A stretch of DNA of 24,013 bases. Source: Desulfobacteraceae bacterium. GTDB taxonomy: Bacteria; Desulfobacterota; Desulfobacteria; Desulfobacterales; Desulfosalsimonadaceae. Below, in pieces: positions 15,554-24,013 of the stretch. The position numbers and the translations under genes were made by a program. The notes beneath the pieces are model-generated. The model saw only the letters and a program-made list of their open reading frames with translations, was not told the DNA's origin and did no database searches. The stretch lies in the NCBI GenBank assembly GCA_027353395.1, contig DAIEHU010000006.1:1-24013 (forward strand), given 5' to 3'. Numbering within the stretch: the stretch's first letter is position 1; every line of letters begins with the position of its first letter.

Positions 15554-17587
15554 ATGAGTGACCATTTTGCGATAAAAATGCAACCCATCAGAGATTACAA
15601 CAACCGCCCCAAGGCGGAAAATCCCCTGAAAATCCAGGACTTGACCTTGCGGGACGGGCATCAATCCCTGTTCGCCACCCGGGGACGCACCGAAGACATG
15701 ATACCCGTGGCCGAAATGATGGATGACATCGGATTCTGGGGCGTGGAGGTCTGGGGCGGGGCCACATTCGACACCATGCACCGGTTTTTAAACGAAGATC
15801 CCTGGGACCGGCTCCGGACCCTCAAACGTTATTTTAAGAAAACACCCCTTTCCATGCTGCTCCGGGGCCAGAATATCGTCGGGTACCGCAATTACGCCGA
15901 TGACGTGGCAAAAGCGTTTGTGGAAAAGGCTGCGGAAAACGGCATGGATGTGTTCCGCACGTTTGACGCCTTAAACGATTTCCGTAATTTTGAGACCGTG
16001 ATGGCGGCCATCAAGGACTGCAAAAGGCATTTTCAGGGCTGCATCTGTTATTCCCTCACCGAACCCCGCATGGGCGGCGAGGTGTATAACCTAGAATATT
16101 ACCTGAACAAGGCAAAAGACCTGGAGAACATGGGGGCGGACAGCATCTGCATCAAGGACATGGCCGGGCTCATGGCGCCATACGATGCCTTTGAGCTGAT
16201 CAGCGCCTTAAAAGCGGCCACCTCCATTCCCATTCACCTGCACAGCCATTTCACTTCCGGCATGGCCCCCATGACCCATCTCAAGGCGGTGGAGGCGGGG
16301 GTCGACATCATCGACACCTGCATGACCAGCTATGCCTACCGCACCTCCCATCCGGCGGTGGAGCCCATGGTCATGTCCCTCATCGGCACCAGCCGGGACA
16401 CGGGGTTTGACATCCATAAACTGGCGAAAATAAACGACGTGCTGGAAAAGGAAGTACTGCCCAAATACAAACACCTGCTGGATGATTCCAAGGTCTCCAT
16501 TATCGACATCAATGTGCTCCTGCACCAGACCCCCGGCGGCATGCTCTCCAACCTGGTGAACCAGCTCAGGGAAATGGACGCCCTGGACCGGATTGACGAA
16601 GTGTATAAAGAACTGCCGAAAGTCCGGAAAGATCTGGGCCAGATTCCGCTCGTCACCCCCACGAGCCAGATCGTCGGCATCCAGACGGTTAACAATGTGC
16701 TGTTTGATACTGAGGATGAAAAATATAAAATGATCACCGGCCAGGTCAAGGATCTGTGCTACGGACTTTACGGCAAAACCGCGGTCCCCATTAACCCGGA
16801 ACTTCAGAAAAAAGCGCTGAAAGGGTATGAACGCGGAGAAACCCCCATCACCTGCCGGCCGGGGGAGGTGCTTTCGCCCGAGCTTCCAAAAGCCCGAAAA
16901 GACCTGGAAGGGCTGACGGATGATATGGAGGATATCATTCTTTATACCCTGTATCCGGTCACCGGCAAAAAATTTCTGATGTATAAATACGGCAAGGAGA
17001 CGCCGCCGGATTCCATGCGGCCGAAAACCCTGGATGACGTTAAAAAGGAACAGGAACTGATCGTCAAGGCAAAGGCAGGCAAACTTATTGAAAAGAAAAC
17101 AGAACCCGTTCATGAGATGGGAAAAAACGCCCGGACCTTCAAGGTGCTGGTGGATGGCGATTATTTTGAGGTCAAGGTGGAGGAACCCGGCGCACCACAG
17201 TCGGCTGCCGCCGCTCAGCCCATGCCTGCGCCCGCCCGTCCTGTTGCTCCGGTCCGTGCGGCAATGGCGGCTCCAGCCGCACCCATCGTCCGGCCTGTGA
17301 CTCCGGCCCCAGCACCGTCCAAACCTTCAGCCCCGAAACCGGCTGAAAAAATAGCGGTTGCCGAGTCTGTCGACGGCACGCCGCTCTTGGCGCCCATGCC
17401 GGGCATGATCGTGAGTTACGCCAAAAATATCGGCGACCCGGTGGAAAAAGGCCAGCCGGTGGTGATTCTGGAAGCCATGAAAATGGAAAATGCTCTGCCC
17501 GCCCCGGTCAGCGGCGTTGTCCGCGCCATTAATTTTAAGTCCGGCGATTCGGCGCCAAAAAATGCCGTGCTTTGTGTGATTGGGTAG
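15554..17587 (+). CDS. Fused pyruvate/oxaloacetate carboxyltransferase (5S/PycB/OadA) with C-terminal biotin carrier domain
   Basis: This subunit moves carboxyl between oxaloacetate/pyruvate and biotin and carries the biotin itself. The 677-residue layout is an HMGL-like TIM barrel (about 26-300) with TLRDGHQSL (Asp34), CIKDMAG (carbamylated Lys201 expected) and HLHSH (His230, His232) forming the metal site. A conserved carboxylase domain follows (about 315-520), then a Pro/Ala-rich flexible linker (about 544-600) and a biotinyl domain with EAMKMEN. Biotin-accepting Lys643 lies 35 residues from the end, the canonical distance. The ATG has a strong AAGGAG site and a very AT-rich upstream stretch (15491-15541) suggesting its own promoter. 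With the 12S-like subunit it would give methylmalonyl-CoA:pyruvate transcarboxylase. A Na+-pump alpha subunit (OadA) is the alternative, but no beta subunit is present. Confidence 0.93.
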   Translation: MSDHFAIKMQPIRDYNNRPKAENPLKIQDLTLRDGHQSLFATRGRTEDMIPVAEMMDDIGFWGVEVWGGATFDTMHRFLNEDPWDRLRTLKRYFKKTPLSMLLRGQNIVGYRNYADDVAKAFVEKAAENGMDVFRTFDALNDFRNFETVMAAIKDCKRHFQGCICYSLTEPRMGGEVYNLEYYLNKAKDLENMGADSICIKDMAGLMAPYDAFELISALKAATSIPIHLHSHFTSGMAPMTHLKAVEAGVDIIDTCMTSYAYRTSHPAVEPMVMSLIGTSRDTGFDIHKLAKINDVLEKEVLPKYKHLLDDSKVSIIDINVLLHQTPGGMLSNLVNQLREMDALDRIDEVYKELPKVRKDLGQIPLVTPTSQIVGIQTVNNVLFDTEDEKYKMITGQVKDLCYGLYGKTAVPINPELQKKALKGYERGETPITCRPGEVLSPELPKARKDLEGLTDDMEDIILYTLYPVTGKKFLMYKYGKETPPDSMRPKTLDDVKKEQELIVKAKAGKLIEKKTEPVHEMGKNARTFKVLVDGDYFEVKVEEPGAPQSAAAAQPMPAPARPVAPVRAAMAAPAAPIVRPVTPAPAPSKPSAPKPAEKIAVAESVDGTPLLAPMPGMIVSYAKNIGDPVEKGQPVVILEAMKMENALPAPVSGVVRAINFKSGDSAPKNAVLCVIG

Positions 17588-17614
17588 GGGGTAATCCCGG
17601 CGATTGAAAAAGGC

Positions 17615-17876
17615 GGGGTAGGAATCATAGCCGTCGGCTAATGTTTTAAATCATACAATTTGCATCGAATCTCAACGGGGTTGCGTCCGGATATGGGCGA
17701 TTCATGGGAATGTTACGTAACTCCGTTGGGGTTGAAAATCATAATCGGATATGTTCCCAGGGTAGGGGCGAAAAATTTTTCGCCCCTACAACCGCCGCAA
17801 CCCTATGCTTTATGACGTAGCCCCGTTGGGGCAAAAAACTGATTTTTTACCGTTAGCCGGACAGCTATGGGGTAGG
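17615..17876. repeat. REP/MITE-like element with imperfect terminal inverted repeats
   Basis: The left arm ATAGCCGTCGGCTAATGTTT (17627-17646) is an imperfect inverted complement of the right arm ending CGTTAGCCGGACAGCTAT (17851-17868). Octamer GGGGTAGG occurs just outside each end (17615-17622 and 17869-17876), like a target duplication but offset by four bases on the left. Inside are AACTCCGTTGGGGTTG and AGCCCCGTTGGGGC blocks and a CCCAGGGT...AACCCT pair, typical of dispersed intergenic repeats. It fills most of the 298-base gap after the biotin-carrier fusion gene. No ORF is convincing here. Confidence 0.5.
17762..17789. repeat. Perfect 28-bp palindrome nested in the REP-like element
   Basis: GTAGGGGCGAAAAA (17762-17775) is followed with no spacer by its exact complement TTTTTCGCCCCTAC (17776-17789). 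It sits between CCCAGG and AACCGCCGCAACCCT, so it appears placed in the loop of the larger repeat. As RNA or cruciform it would form a GC-rich stem capped by A/T. Confidence 0.85.
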
Positions 17877-17885
17877 GATGACTCA

Positions 17886-18038
17886 ATGAAAAACGAATAT
17901 ACCGTTGTAATAAAAAAAGAAGGTAATTGGTGGATCGGCTGGATCGAGGAAGTCCCAGGGGTGAACTGCCAGGAAAAAACCTATAAGGAATTGACCGAAA
18001 CGCTGGAAGTTACATTGAAGGAAGCGTTGGATCTGTGA
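17886..18038 (+). CDS. Orphan short HicB-like antitoxin-family protein (50 aa)
   Basis: MKNEYTVVIKKEGNWWIGW followed by EEVPGVNCQEKT and ELTETLEVTLKEALDL is the N-terminal HicB-type beta-alpha-beta-beta-alpha partial RNase H fold. The frame is open upstream to 17805, but homology begins at ATG 17886. Relatives usually continue about 15-25 residues beyond this point; here TGA follows EALDL directly, so the protein looks C-terminally shortened. HicB proteins neutralise the HicA mRNA interferase and often autoregulate. No HicA-like ORF is found on either side: downstream is a repeat region, upstream a REP-like element. It may be a solitary remnant, or a stand-alone regulator of the kind often seen in multicopy in sulfate reducers and cyanobacteria. 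Confidence 0.65.
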   Translation: MKNEYTVVIKKEGNWWIGWIEEVPGVNCQEKTYKELTETLEVTLKEALDL

Positions 18039-18072
18039 CCGGCACCCCGGCCAACAGGACTTGAAACAATCC

Positions 18073-18106
18073 GTGGTGTTTTATGCGGGTCCGCATAAAA
18101 TACCAC
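18073..18106. repeat. 34-bp near-perfect inverted repeat, TATGCGGGTCCGCATA core
   Basis: Arms GTGGTGTTTTATGCGG (18073-18088) and CCGCATAAAATACCAC (18091-18106) flank a 2-base centre GT. The single mismatch would be a G-U pair in RNA. The 16-base word GTTTTATGCGGGTCCG recurs at 18212-18227. A pure terminator would not recur as a half-copy next to the following gene, so a recombination or insertion-end role is also possible. Confidence 0.75.
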
Positions 18107-18211
18107 GATAAAATTTTGCACTGGTTGGAACAAAAACAATTACATTATGTTATCACCCAATTTGCAAAATATTCAATGGCGCATTATACGGACTGAAAAT
18201 CATTATGCCGA

Positions 18212-18227
18212 GTTTTATGCGGGTCCG
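18212..18227 (+). repeat. Second copy of the GTTTTATGCGGGTCCG word before the DUF3800-like gene
   Basis: This is an exact 16-base repeat of 18078-18093, 134 bases downstream and 20 bases before the DUF3800-like ATG. It is preceded by CATTATGCCGA (18201-18211) and a related CGCATTATACGGAC (18179-18192). Only a half-palindrome is present. The 208-base gap 18039-18246 contains these repeats and otherwise AT-rich sequence with no supported gene. Confidence 0.6.
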
Positions 18228-18246
18228 GTTAAACAATGGTGCATAA

Positions 18247-19026
18247 ATGACAGCGGAAGATAGTTTCTCAATAATTCACGACAGTGGAAAAATTGATTAC
18301 CCTCTGTCCACACTGTTAGTCGGAATTGACGAAACAGGGCATGAGACTTTTGCAGATGCCAATCATCCTGTTTTTGGGTTGGGCGGGTGCGCCGTATTGC
18401 TACGAGATTATGAGCATCTCATTGAAAGACCCTGGCAATACATGAAACAGCAATTTTTTTCGGGGCCTGACCAACCACTACATGCAGCGGAATTGAATAA
18501 ACCAACTAAAAAACAGATGGAAGCTTTAGGGTACTTTTTCACTCATTTTTCATTCTTTAGATTTGCAGTAATGGTAGCTGATACACTGGAAAACAACACA
18601 CAGTTCCCCCTCATACAGTTGGTGTGCAATGGAATTTGGGGTCGAATAGCAGACATTGCAAAGTATGTTCAACCTACCCAAATTGTTGTGGTCATTGAGC
18701 AGTCCGAACGTATTAAAAAAGACGTCTATGGCTACCTCGCTGGATATAAAATTGGAAATGATGAAATAATGATAGAGCCGAGATTGTTTTTTGCAACTAA
18801 ATATAAAAAACAAGCATTTATGGAAGTTGCCGATTTTGTGATGCATGCTGCTGGTGCCCAGGTCCGAAATAGAATTCTTAAGAAAGGTATTGCTATTAGA
18901 AAGGATTTTGAAGTGGTTTTTCATAAGGTTGATCCGCGCTTGACAAGTTACACAGAGCTTCTAAAAGCGAACAATGCCACCCAATCAGTAAATCCAGCCG
19001 ACCCACAAAGTAGCGCGGCTGATTAG
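18247..19026 (+). CDS. DUF3800-like protein (259 aa), RNase H-fold family
   Basis: The sequence has the spacing of DUF3800 proteins: an early Asp-Glu pair (GIDETG, Asp28-Glu29), a FGLGGCAVLL strand, a His-Glu segment (LHAAELNK, His79 and Glu82), a central acidic strand end (IVVVIEQSER, Glu151), and a late FMEVADFVMHAAG (Glu193, Asp196). These could form a metal-binding acidic site as in RNase H-like nucleases. The molecular function of DUF3800 is not established; members are often found in mobile or defence-rich regions. ATG 18247 has no visible ribosome site. The gene is clearly AT-richer than its neighbours, with AAA/ATA/TTT-rich codon use, and has repeats directly upstream, suggesting acquisition by transfer. 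The C-terminal 25 residues are polar and low-complexity. Confidence 0.6.
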   Translation: MTAEDSFSIIHDSGKIDYPLSTLLVGIDETGHETFADANHPVFGLGGCAVLLRDYEHLIERPWQYMKQQFFSGPDQPLHAAELNKPTKKQMEALGYFFTHFSFFRFAVMVADTLENNTQFPLIQLVCNGIWGRIADIAKYVQPTQIVVVIEQSERIKKDVYGYLAGYKIGNDEIMIEPRLFFATKYKKQAFMEVADFVMHAAGAQVRNRILKKGIAIRKDFEVVFHKVDPRLTSYTELLKANNATQSVNPADPQSSAAD

Positions 19027-19091
19027 CAGTGTTGTAACCAGACAGAAAAATTAACTCGCGCAGAGAATAATAGAAAATCGGAGAAATTTGT

Positions 19092-20252
19092 ATGAAAATT
19101 CATGAGTTTCAGGCCAAGCAACTGTTCCGGCAATACGACATCCCAACGCCTGCCGGAGACGTGGTGTTTGACGCGGCCAGGGCAAAAGAGATTGCAGCGG
19201 AAATCGGGCAGTTTCCCGTGGTGGTGAAAGCCCAGATCCATGCAGGCGGCCGGGGAAAGGGCGGGGGCGTCAAGCTGGCCCATTCGTTTGATGAGGTTTC
19301 CGCTCATGCCGCATCCATCATCGGCATGAACCTCGTGACCCACCAGACCGGGCCGGAAGGCAGACAGGTGCGCAAGGTTCTGGTGGAAGCCGGGTCGAAC
19401 ATTGAAAAGGAACTGTATTTGAGTCTGGTGCCGGACAGAAACACGGCCTGCATCCTCATTATTGCAAGCCAAGCAGGGGGCATGGATATCGAGGAAGTGG
19501 CGGTCAATACCCCGGAACAAATCATACAGGTGCTTGTCAATCCGCTCATCGGTATCCAGCCCTTTCATTGCCGCAAGCTGGCGTTCGGGCTGGATCTCCC
19601 CGCATCCGTGGTGAAAGAATTCTCCCACATGGTGACCCGGTTGTATCAATTATTCGTGGAAAACGATTGCTCGCTGGTTGAGATCAATCCCCTGGTGATC
19701 ACCCATGACAACCGGATGCTTGCCCTGGACGCCAAAATGGATTTTGACGACAATGCCCTGTTCCGTCACAAGGATATTACGGCCTTCCGGGATCTGGACG
19801 AGGAAGACCCCCTGGACGTGGAAGCCTCCAGGTATAACCTCAATTACATCAAGCTGGACGGCAACGTGGGCAATATGGTCAATGGCGCGGGGCTCGCCAT
19901 GGCGGTCATGGACACCATCAAGCTGGCCGGGGCCGAACCCGCCAATTTTCTGGATGTGGGCGGCGGGGCCACGGAGGAAATGGTGGAAAACGGCTTTAAG
20001 ATTATTTTAAGCGACCCCAACGTCAAGGGAATCTTGATCAATATTTTCGGCGGGATACTCCGGTGCGACGTGTTCGCCAAAGGGGTGGTGGAAGCGGCCC
20101 GGAAAACGCAAATCAAGGTGCCGGTGGTGGTCCGCATGGAAGGCACCAATGTGGAAGCAGGCCGGAAAATTCTGACTGAATCCGGCCTCAAGCTGTTCAC
20201 CGCAATGGACATGAAATCCGCGGGCGACATGGTGGCGGAAGTGATAAGGTAG
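19092..20252 (+). CDS. sucC: Succinyl-CoA synthetase beta subunit (ADP/GDP-forming)
   Basis: With SucD this converts succinyl-CoA to succinate with substrate-level phosphorylation. The 386 residues match the family length. MKIHEFQAKQLFRQYDIPTP opens an ATP-grasp domain with nucleotide loop QIHAGGRGKGGGVKLA (about 48-63). The C-terminal CoA-ligase domain has NIFGGILRCDVFAKGV. The LVEINPLVI segment (about residues 195-203) and DAKMDFDDNALFR carry the Mg-binding acidic residues. The start has CGGAG upstream. It resumes the metabolic cluster after the 17.6-19.1 kb island, and sucD follows after 17 bases with a GAAAGG site. Confidence 0.97.
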   Translation: MKIHEFQAKQLFRQYDIPTPAGDVVFDAARAKEIAAEIGQFPVVVKAQIHAGGRGKGGGVKLAHSFDEVSAHAASIIGMNLVTHQTGPEGRQVRKVLVEAGSNIEKELYLSLVPDRNTACILIIASQAGGMDIEEVAVNTPEQIIQVLVNPLIGIQPFHCRKLAFGLDLPASVVKEFSHMVTRLYQLFVENDCSLVEINPLVITHDNRMLALDAKMDFDDNALFRHKDITAFRDLDEEDPLDVEASRYNLNYIKLDGNVGNMVNGAGLAMAVMDTIKLAGAEPANFLDVGGGATEEMVENGFKIILSDPNVKGILINIFGGILRCDVFAKGVVEAARKTQIKVPVVVRMEGTNVEAGRKILTESGLKLFTAMDMKSAGDMVAEVIR

Positions 20253-20269
20253 AAAGGATATCGATCATT

Positions 20270-21151
20270 ATGAGTGTTTTTATAAATTCAGACACCCGGC
20301 TCCTGGTTCAGGGAATCACCGGCAGGGAAGGCCAGTTCCACACCCGTCAGTGCGCGGCCTATGGCACCCAGGTGGTGGGTGGCGTGACGCCGGGCAAGGG
20401 CGGAAGCCTGATGGATGACATCCCTGTGTTTAACGGGGTCCGGGAAGCAAAAGAGAAGACCCATGCCAACTGCACCATGATTTTCGTGCCGCCGCCGTTT
20501 GCGGCGGACGCCATCATGGAAGCGGCGGATGCGGGGATCGAATTGATTGTCGCCATCACCGAAGGCATTCCGGTGCTGGACATGATGCGGGTCAAGCACA
20601 TGCTGAAAAATTCCGGCTCCCGGCTCATCGGACCCAACTGTCCGGGCATCATCAGCCCCGGACAGGCCAAAATCGGCATCATGCCCGGCCAGATCCACAA
20701 ACCCGGCGGCCCCATCGGCGTGGTGTCCCGGTCCGGAACCCTGACCTACGAGGTGGTGTTCCAGCTCACGGGACAAGGCATCGGCCAGACCACATGCATC
20801 GGCATCGGCGGTGATCCCGTAAACGGCACGAATTTTATCGACTGCCTGGCCGCATTCCAGAACGACCCTGAAACCAAAGGCATTGTCATGGTGGGCGAAA
20901 TCGGGGGCAACGCGGAAGAGGACGCGGCGGAATTTATCCGTTCAAATGTCACCAAACCCGTCATCGGATTTATCGCCGGCGTTTCCGCTCCCCCCGGCCG
21001 GCGCATGGGACACGCCGGGGCCATCATCAGCGGCGGCAGCGGCACGGCAAGCGCCAAAATTGCGGCCTTAAAATCCGCCGGGGTCCATGTGTGTGAGAAT
21101 TTGGGGTTGATGGGCGAGATGTGCAAAGACGTGTTTGATCATTTGGTCTGA
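20270..21151 (+). CDS. sucD: Succinyl-CoA synthetase alpha subunit
   Basis: This is the 293-residue CoA-binding and phospho-histidine subunit. The Rossmann CoA site begins with VQGITGREGQFHTRQC (about 13-28). The CoA-contacting VTPGKGG, the IGPNCPGIISPG segment and the active-site phosphohistidine His248 (RRMGHAGAIISGGSGTA) are all present. Length is standard. It is tightly spaced after sucC. The next gene, sdhC, starts 59 bases on, beyond a compact hairpin (21160-21179) that could attenuate or stabilise the sucCD part of the transcript. Confidence 0.97.
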   Translation: MSVFINSDTRLLVQGITGREGQFHTRQCAAYGTQVVGGVTPGKGGSLMDDIPVFNGVREAKEKTHANCTMIFVPPPFAADAIMEAADAGIELIVAITEGIPVLDMMRVKHMLKNSGSRLIGPNCPGIISPGQAKIGIMPGQIHKPGGPIGVVSRSGTLTYEVVFQLTGQGIGQTTCIGIGGDPVNGTNFIDCLAAFQNDPETKGIVMVGEIGGNAEEDAAEFIRSNVTKPVIGFIAGVSAPPGRRMGHAGAIISGGSGTASAKIAALKSAGVHVCENLGLMGEMCKDVFDHLV

Positions 21152-21159
21152 TGTGCTGG

Positions 21160-21179
21160 GGCGGACATGTCTGTCCGCC
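21160..21179 (+). terminator. Intercistronic hairpin between sucD and sdhC
   Basis: The perfect 8-bp GC-rich stem GGCGGACA (21160-21167) / TGTCCGCC (21172-21179) has loop TGTC. It is followed by GTTTCGGATTTTTGTT, which has a T-run but not immediately after the stem. It could be a weak terminator, an mRNA processing/stability element or a small REP unit. Confidence 0.5.
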
Positions 21180-21210
21180 GTTTCGGATTTTTGTTATAGG
21201 GAGATCTGCA

Positions 21211-21855
21211 ATGAACTGGTTTCTGGATATGCTCCGAACCTCTATCGGCAAAAAGCTGCTCATGGCCCTGACAGGGTTATGTTTTTGCCTCTTTCTCATC
21301 ATCCACTTGATCGGCAACCTGACCCTGTATGGCGGGAAGGATATGTTCCTCTCCTATGTGAAGCACCTTCACGCCTTGGGCCCCCTGATCCGGATCGCGG
21401 AAACCGGCTTGCTCTTATTTGCCGTCATCCATGTGTCCACCGGTTTTCTGCTTGTCTGGCAAAACTGGAAGGCCAGTCCGGTGCGCTACCAGATCAAAAA
21501 AAATGCCGGGGGCCGCACCATCGGATCCATGACCATGCCCTATACCGGCCTGATCATTCTGGCCTTTGTCGCCGTGCATCTCTCCAATTTTCACTTTATC
21601 GATCCTGTCCGGCAAACGGTGTTTCAAGCCATGAGCGCGACATTCGCATCCGTGCCCTATGTGCTTTTTTACACCCTTGCGGTCATTGTGGCGGCGGTTC
21701 ACGTCAGTCATGGTTTCTGGAGCCTGTTTCAGACCCTGGGGGCCAATCACCCCAAATATATGCCCGCCATCCGGGGACTTGGGCTTGTGTTCAGTTTGCT
21801 GGTCGCCGCGGGGTTTGGATTTATTCCCGCCTATGTCGGATTCTTCATGAATTAA
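21211..21855 (+). CDS. sdhC: Succinate dehydrogenase/fumarate reductase cytochrome b subunit (b558 type)
   Basis: This membrane anchor passes electrons between the iron-sulfur subunit and menaquinone. The 214-residue product has five predicted helices (about 15-40, 58-85, 108-130, 147-175, 187-212). The start ATG 21211 has GGGAG about 8 bases upstream; the longer frame from 21151 is not needed. Helical histidines His32, His74, His123 and His164 (IIHLIGN, VIHVSTG, AVHLSNF, AVHVSHG) are placed as axial ligands for two haems, as in the Bacillus/Wolinella dihaem family. Glu65 at the start of helix 2 is a candidate quinone-site proton carrier. There is no separate SdhD, fitting this one-anchor class. 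The C-A-B gene order follows. Confidence 0.93.
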   Translation: MNWFLDMLRTSIGKKLLMALTGLCFCLFLIIHLIGNLTLYGGKDMFLSYVKHLHALGPLIRIAETGLLLFAVIHVSTGFLLVWQNWKASPVRYQIKKNAGGRTIGSMTMPYTGLIILAFVAVHLSNFHFIDPVRQTVFQAMSATFASVPYVLFYTLAVIVAAVHVSHGFWSLFQTLGANHPKYMPAIRGLGLVFSLLVAAGFGFIPAYVGFFMN

Positions 21856-21864
21856 GGAACCAAA

Positions 21865-23825
<1,961 letters not shown>

Positions 23826-23826
<1 letters not shown>

Positions 23827-24013
23827 TGAGCGCGAAAATGATCAATCTGACATTAAAGGTCTGGCGTCAGGGCCGGGGAGAGGCCATCGGGAGGCTCGAA
23901 ACCTATGATGCGAAAAACATTTCCAAGGACATGTCGTTTCTTGAAATGATCGATGTGGTGAACGAAGGCCTCACAAGAGACCACAAAGAACCCATCGCTT
24001 TTGACCACGACTG
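23826..24013 (+). CDS. sdhB: Succinate dehydrogenase/fumarate reductase iron-sulfur subunit, 5' part
   Basis: The frame from ATG 23826 gives 62 codons to the window end. The start MSAKMINLTLKVWRQG is followed by a YDAKNISKDMSFLEMIDVVNE segment. This is the N-terminal plant-type ferredoxin fold of SdhB/FrdB, with the usual D.SFLEMLD-like motif. The cysteine clusters for the 2Fe-2S, 4Fe-4S and 3Fe-4S centres lie beyond the window. Overlap with sdhA by one base implies translational coupling. Fumarase and malate dehydrogenase would be expected further on if the cluster encodes a full propionate-oxidising route. Confidence 0.9.

Noticed and set aside
18107..18246. Open stretch of about 45 codons between the two TATGCGGG repeats, possible HicA remnant
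   Set aside because: No frame shows the HicA double-stranded-RNA-binding motif with its Gly-His core. The open stretch reads through the repeat and overlaps the next gene out of frame.

Overview
The window looks like chromosome from a sulfate-reducing deltaproteobacterium (Desulfobacterota, probably Desulfobacterales). This is inferred from a complete methylmalonyl-CoA pathway with a transcarboxylase-type carboxyl transfer system, a B. subtilis/Wolinella-type sdhCAB module, a PilR/NtrC-type sigma-54 activator and a GAF-containing PilB-like ATPase. No 16S rRNA or other taxonomic marker is present. Every gene I support is on the + strand.

Positions 1-4700: the 3' end of a DUF39/homocysteine-biosynthesis-type gene, a 125-bp inverted-repeat-bounded element, then a tight run lepB (signal peptidase I), pyrB and pyrC (pyrimidine synthesis, overlapping), and a PilR-like sigma-54 response regulator. 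Positions 4700-9700: an ABC-F ATPase preceded by a 21-codon leader ORF that overlaps its start, two small overlapping membrane-protein genes, a hairpin terminator, and a GAF/MshEN-like/PilB ATPase fusion.

Positions 9800-17600: a second copy of the inverted-repeat element, then methylmalonyl-CoA epimerase, methylmalonyl-CoA mutase, the MeaB chaperone GTPase, a 12S/PCC-beta-type carboxyltransferase, a small OadG/MmdD-like protein and a fused 5S-1.3S (carboxyltransferase plus biotin carrier) subunit. Positions 19092-24013: sucC, sucD, sdhC, sdhA and the start of sdhB. Together these convert propionyl-CoA to methylmalonyl-CoA, succinyl-CoA, succinate and fumarate, or run in reverse for propionate formation. 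The biotin carrier can shuttle CO2 between oxaloacetate/pyruvate and propionyl-/methylmalonyl-CoA.

Positions 17588-19091: this otherwise continuous metabolic cluster is interrupted by about 1.5 kb of different character. It holds a REP/MITE-like element with a nested perfect 28-bp palindrome, a short orphan HicB-like gene, a pair of TATGCGGGTCCGCATA-type repeats, and a visibly AT-richer DUF3800-like gene (RNase H-fold family). It is the most accessory-looking part of the window.
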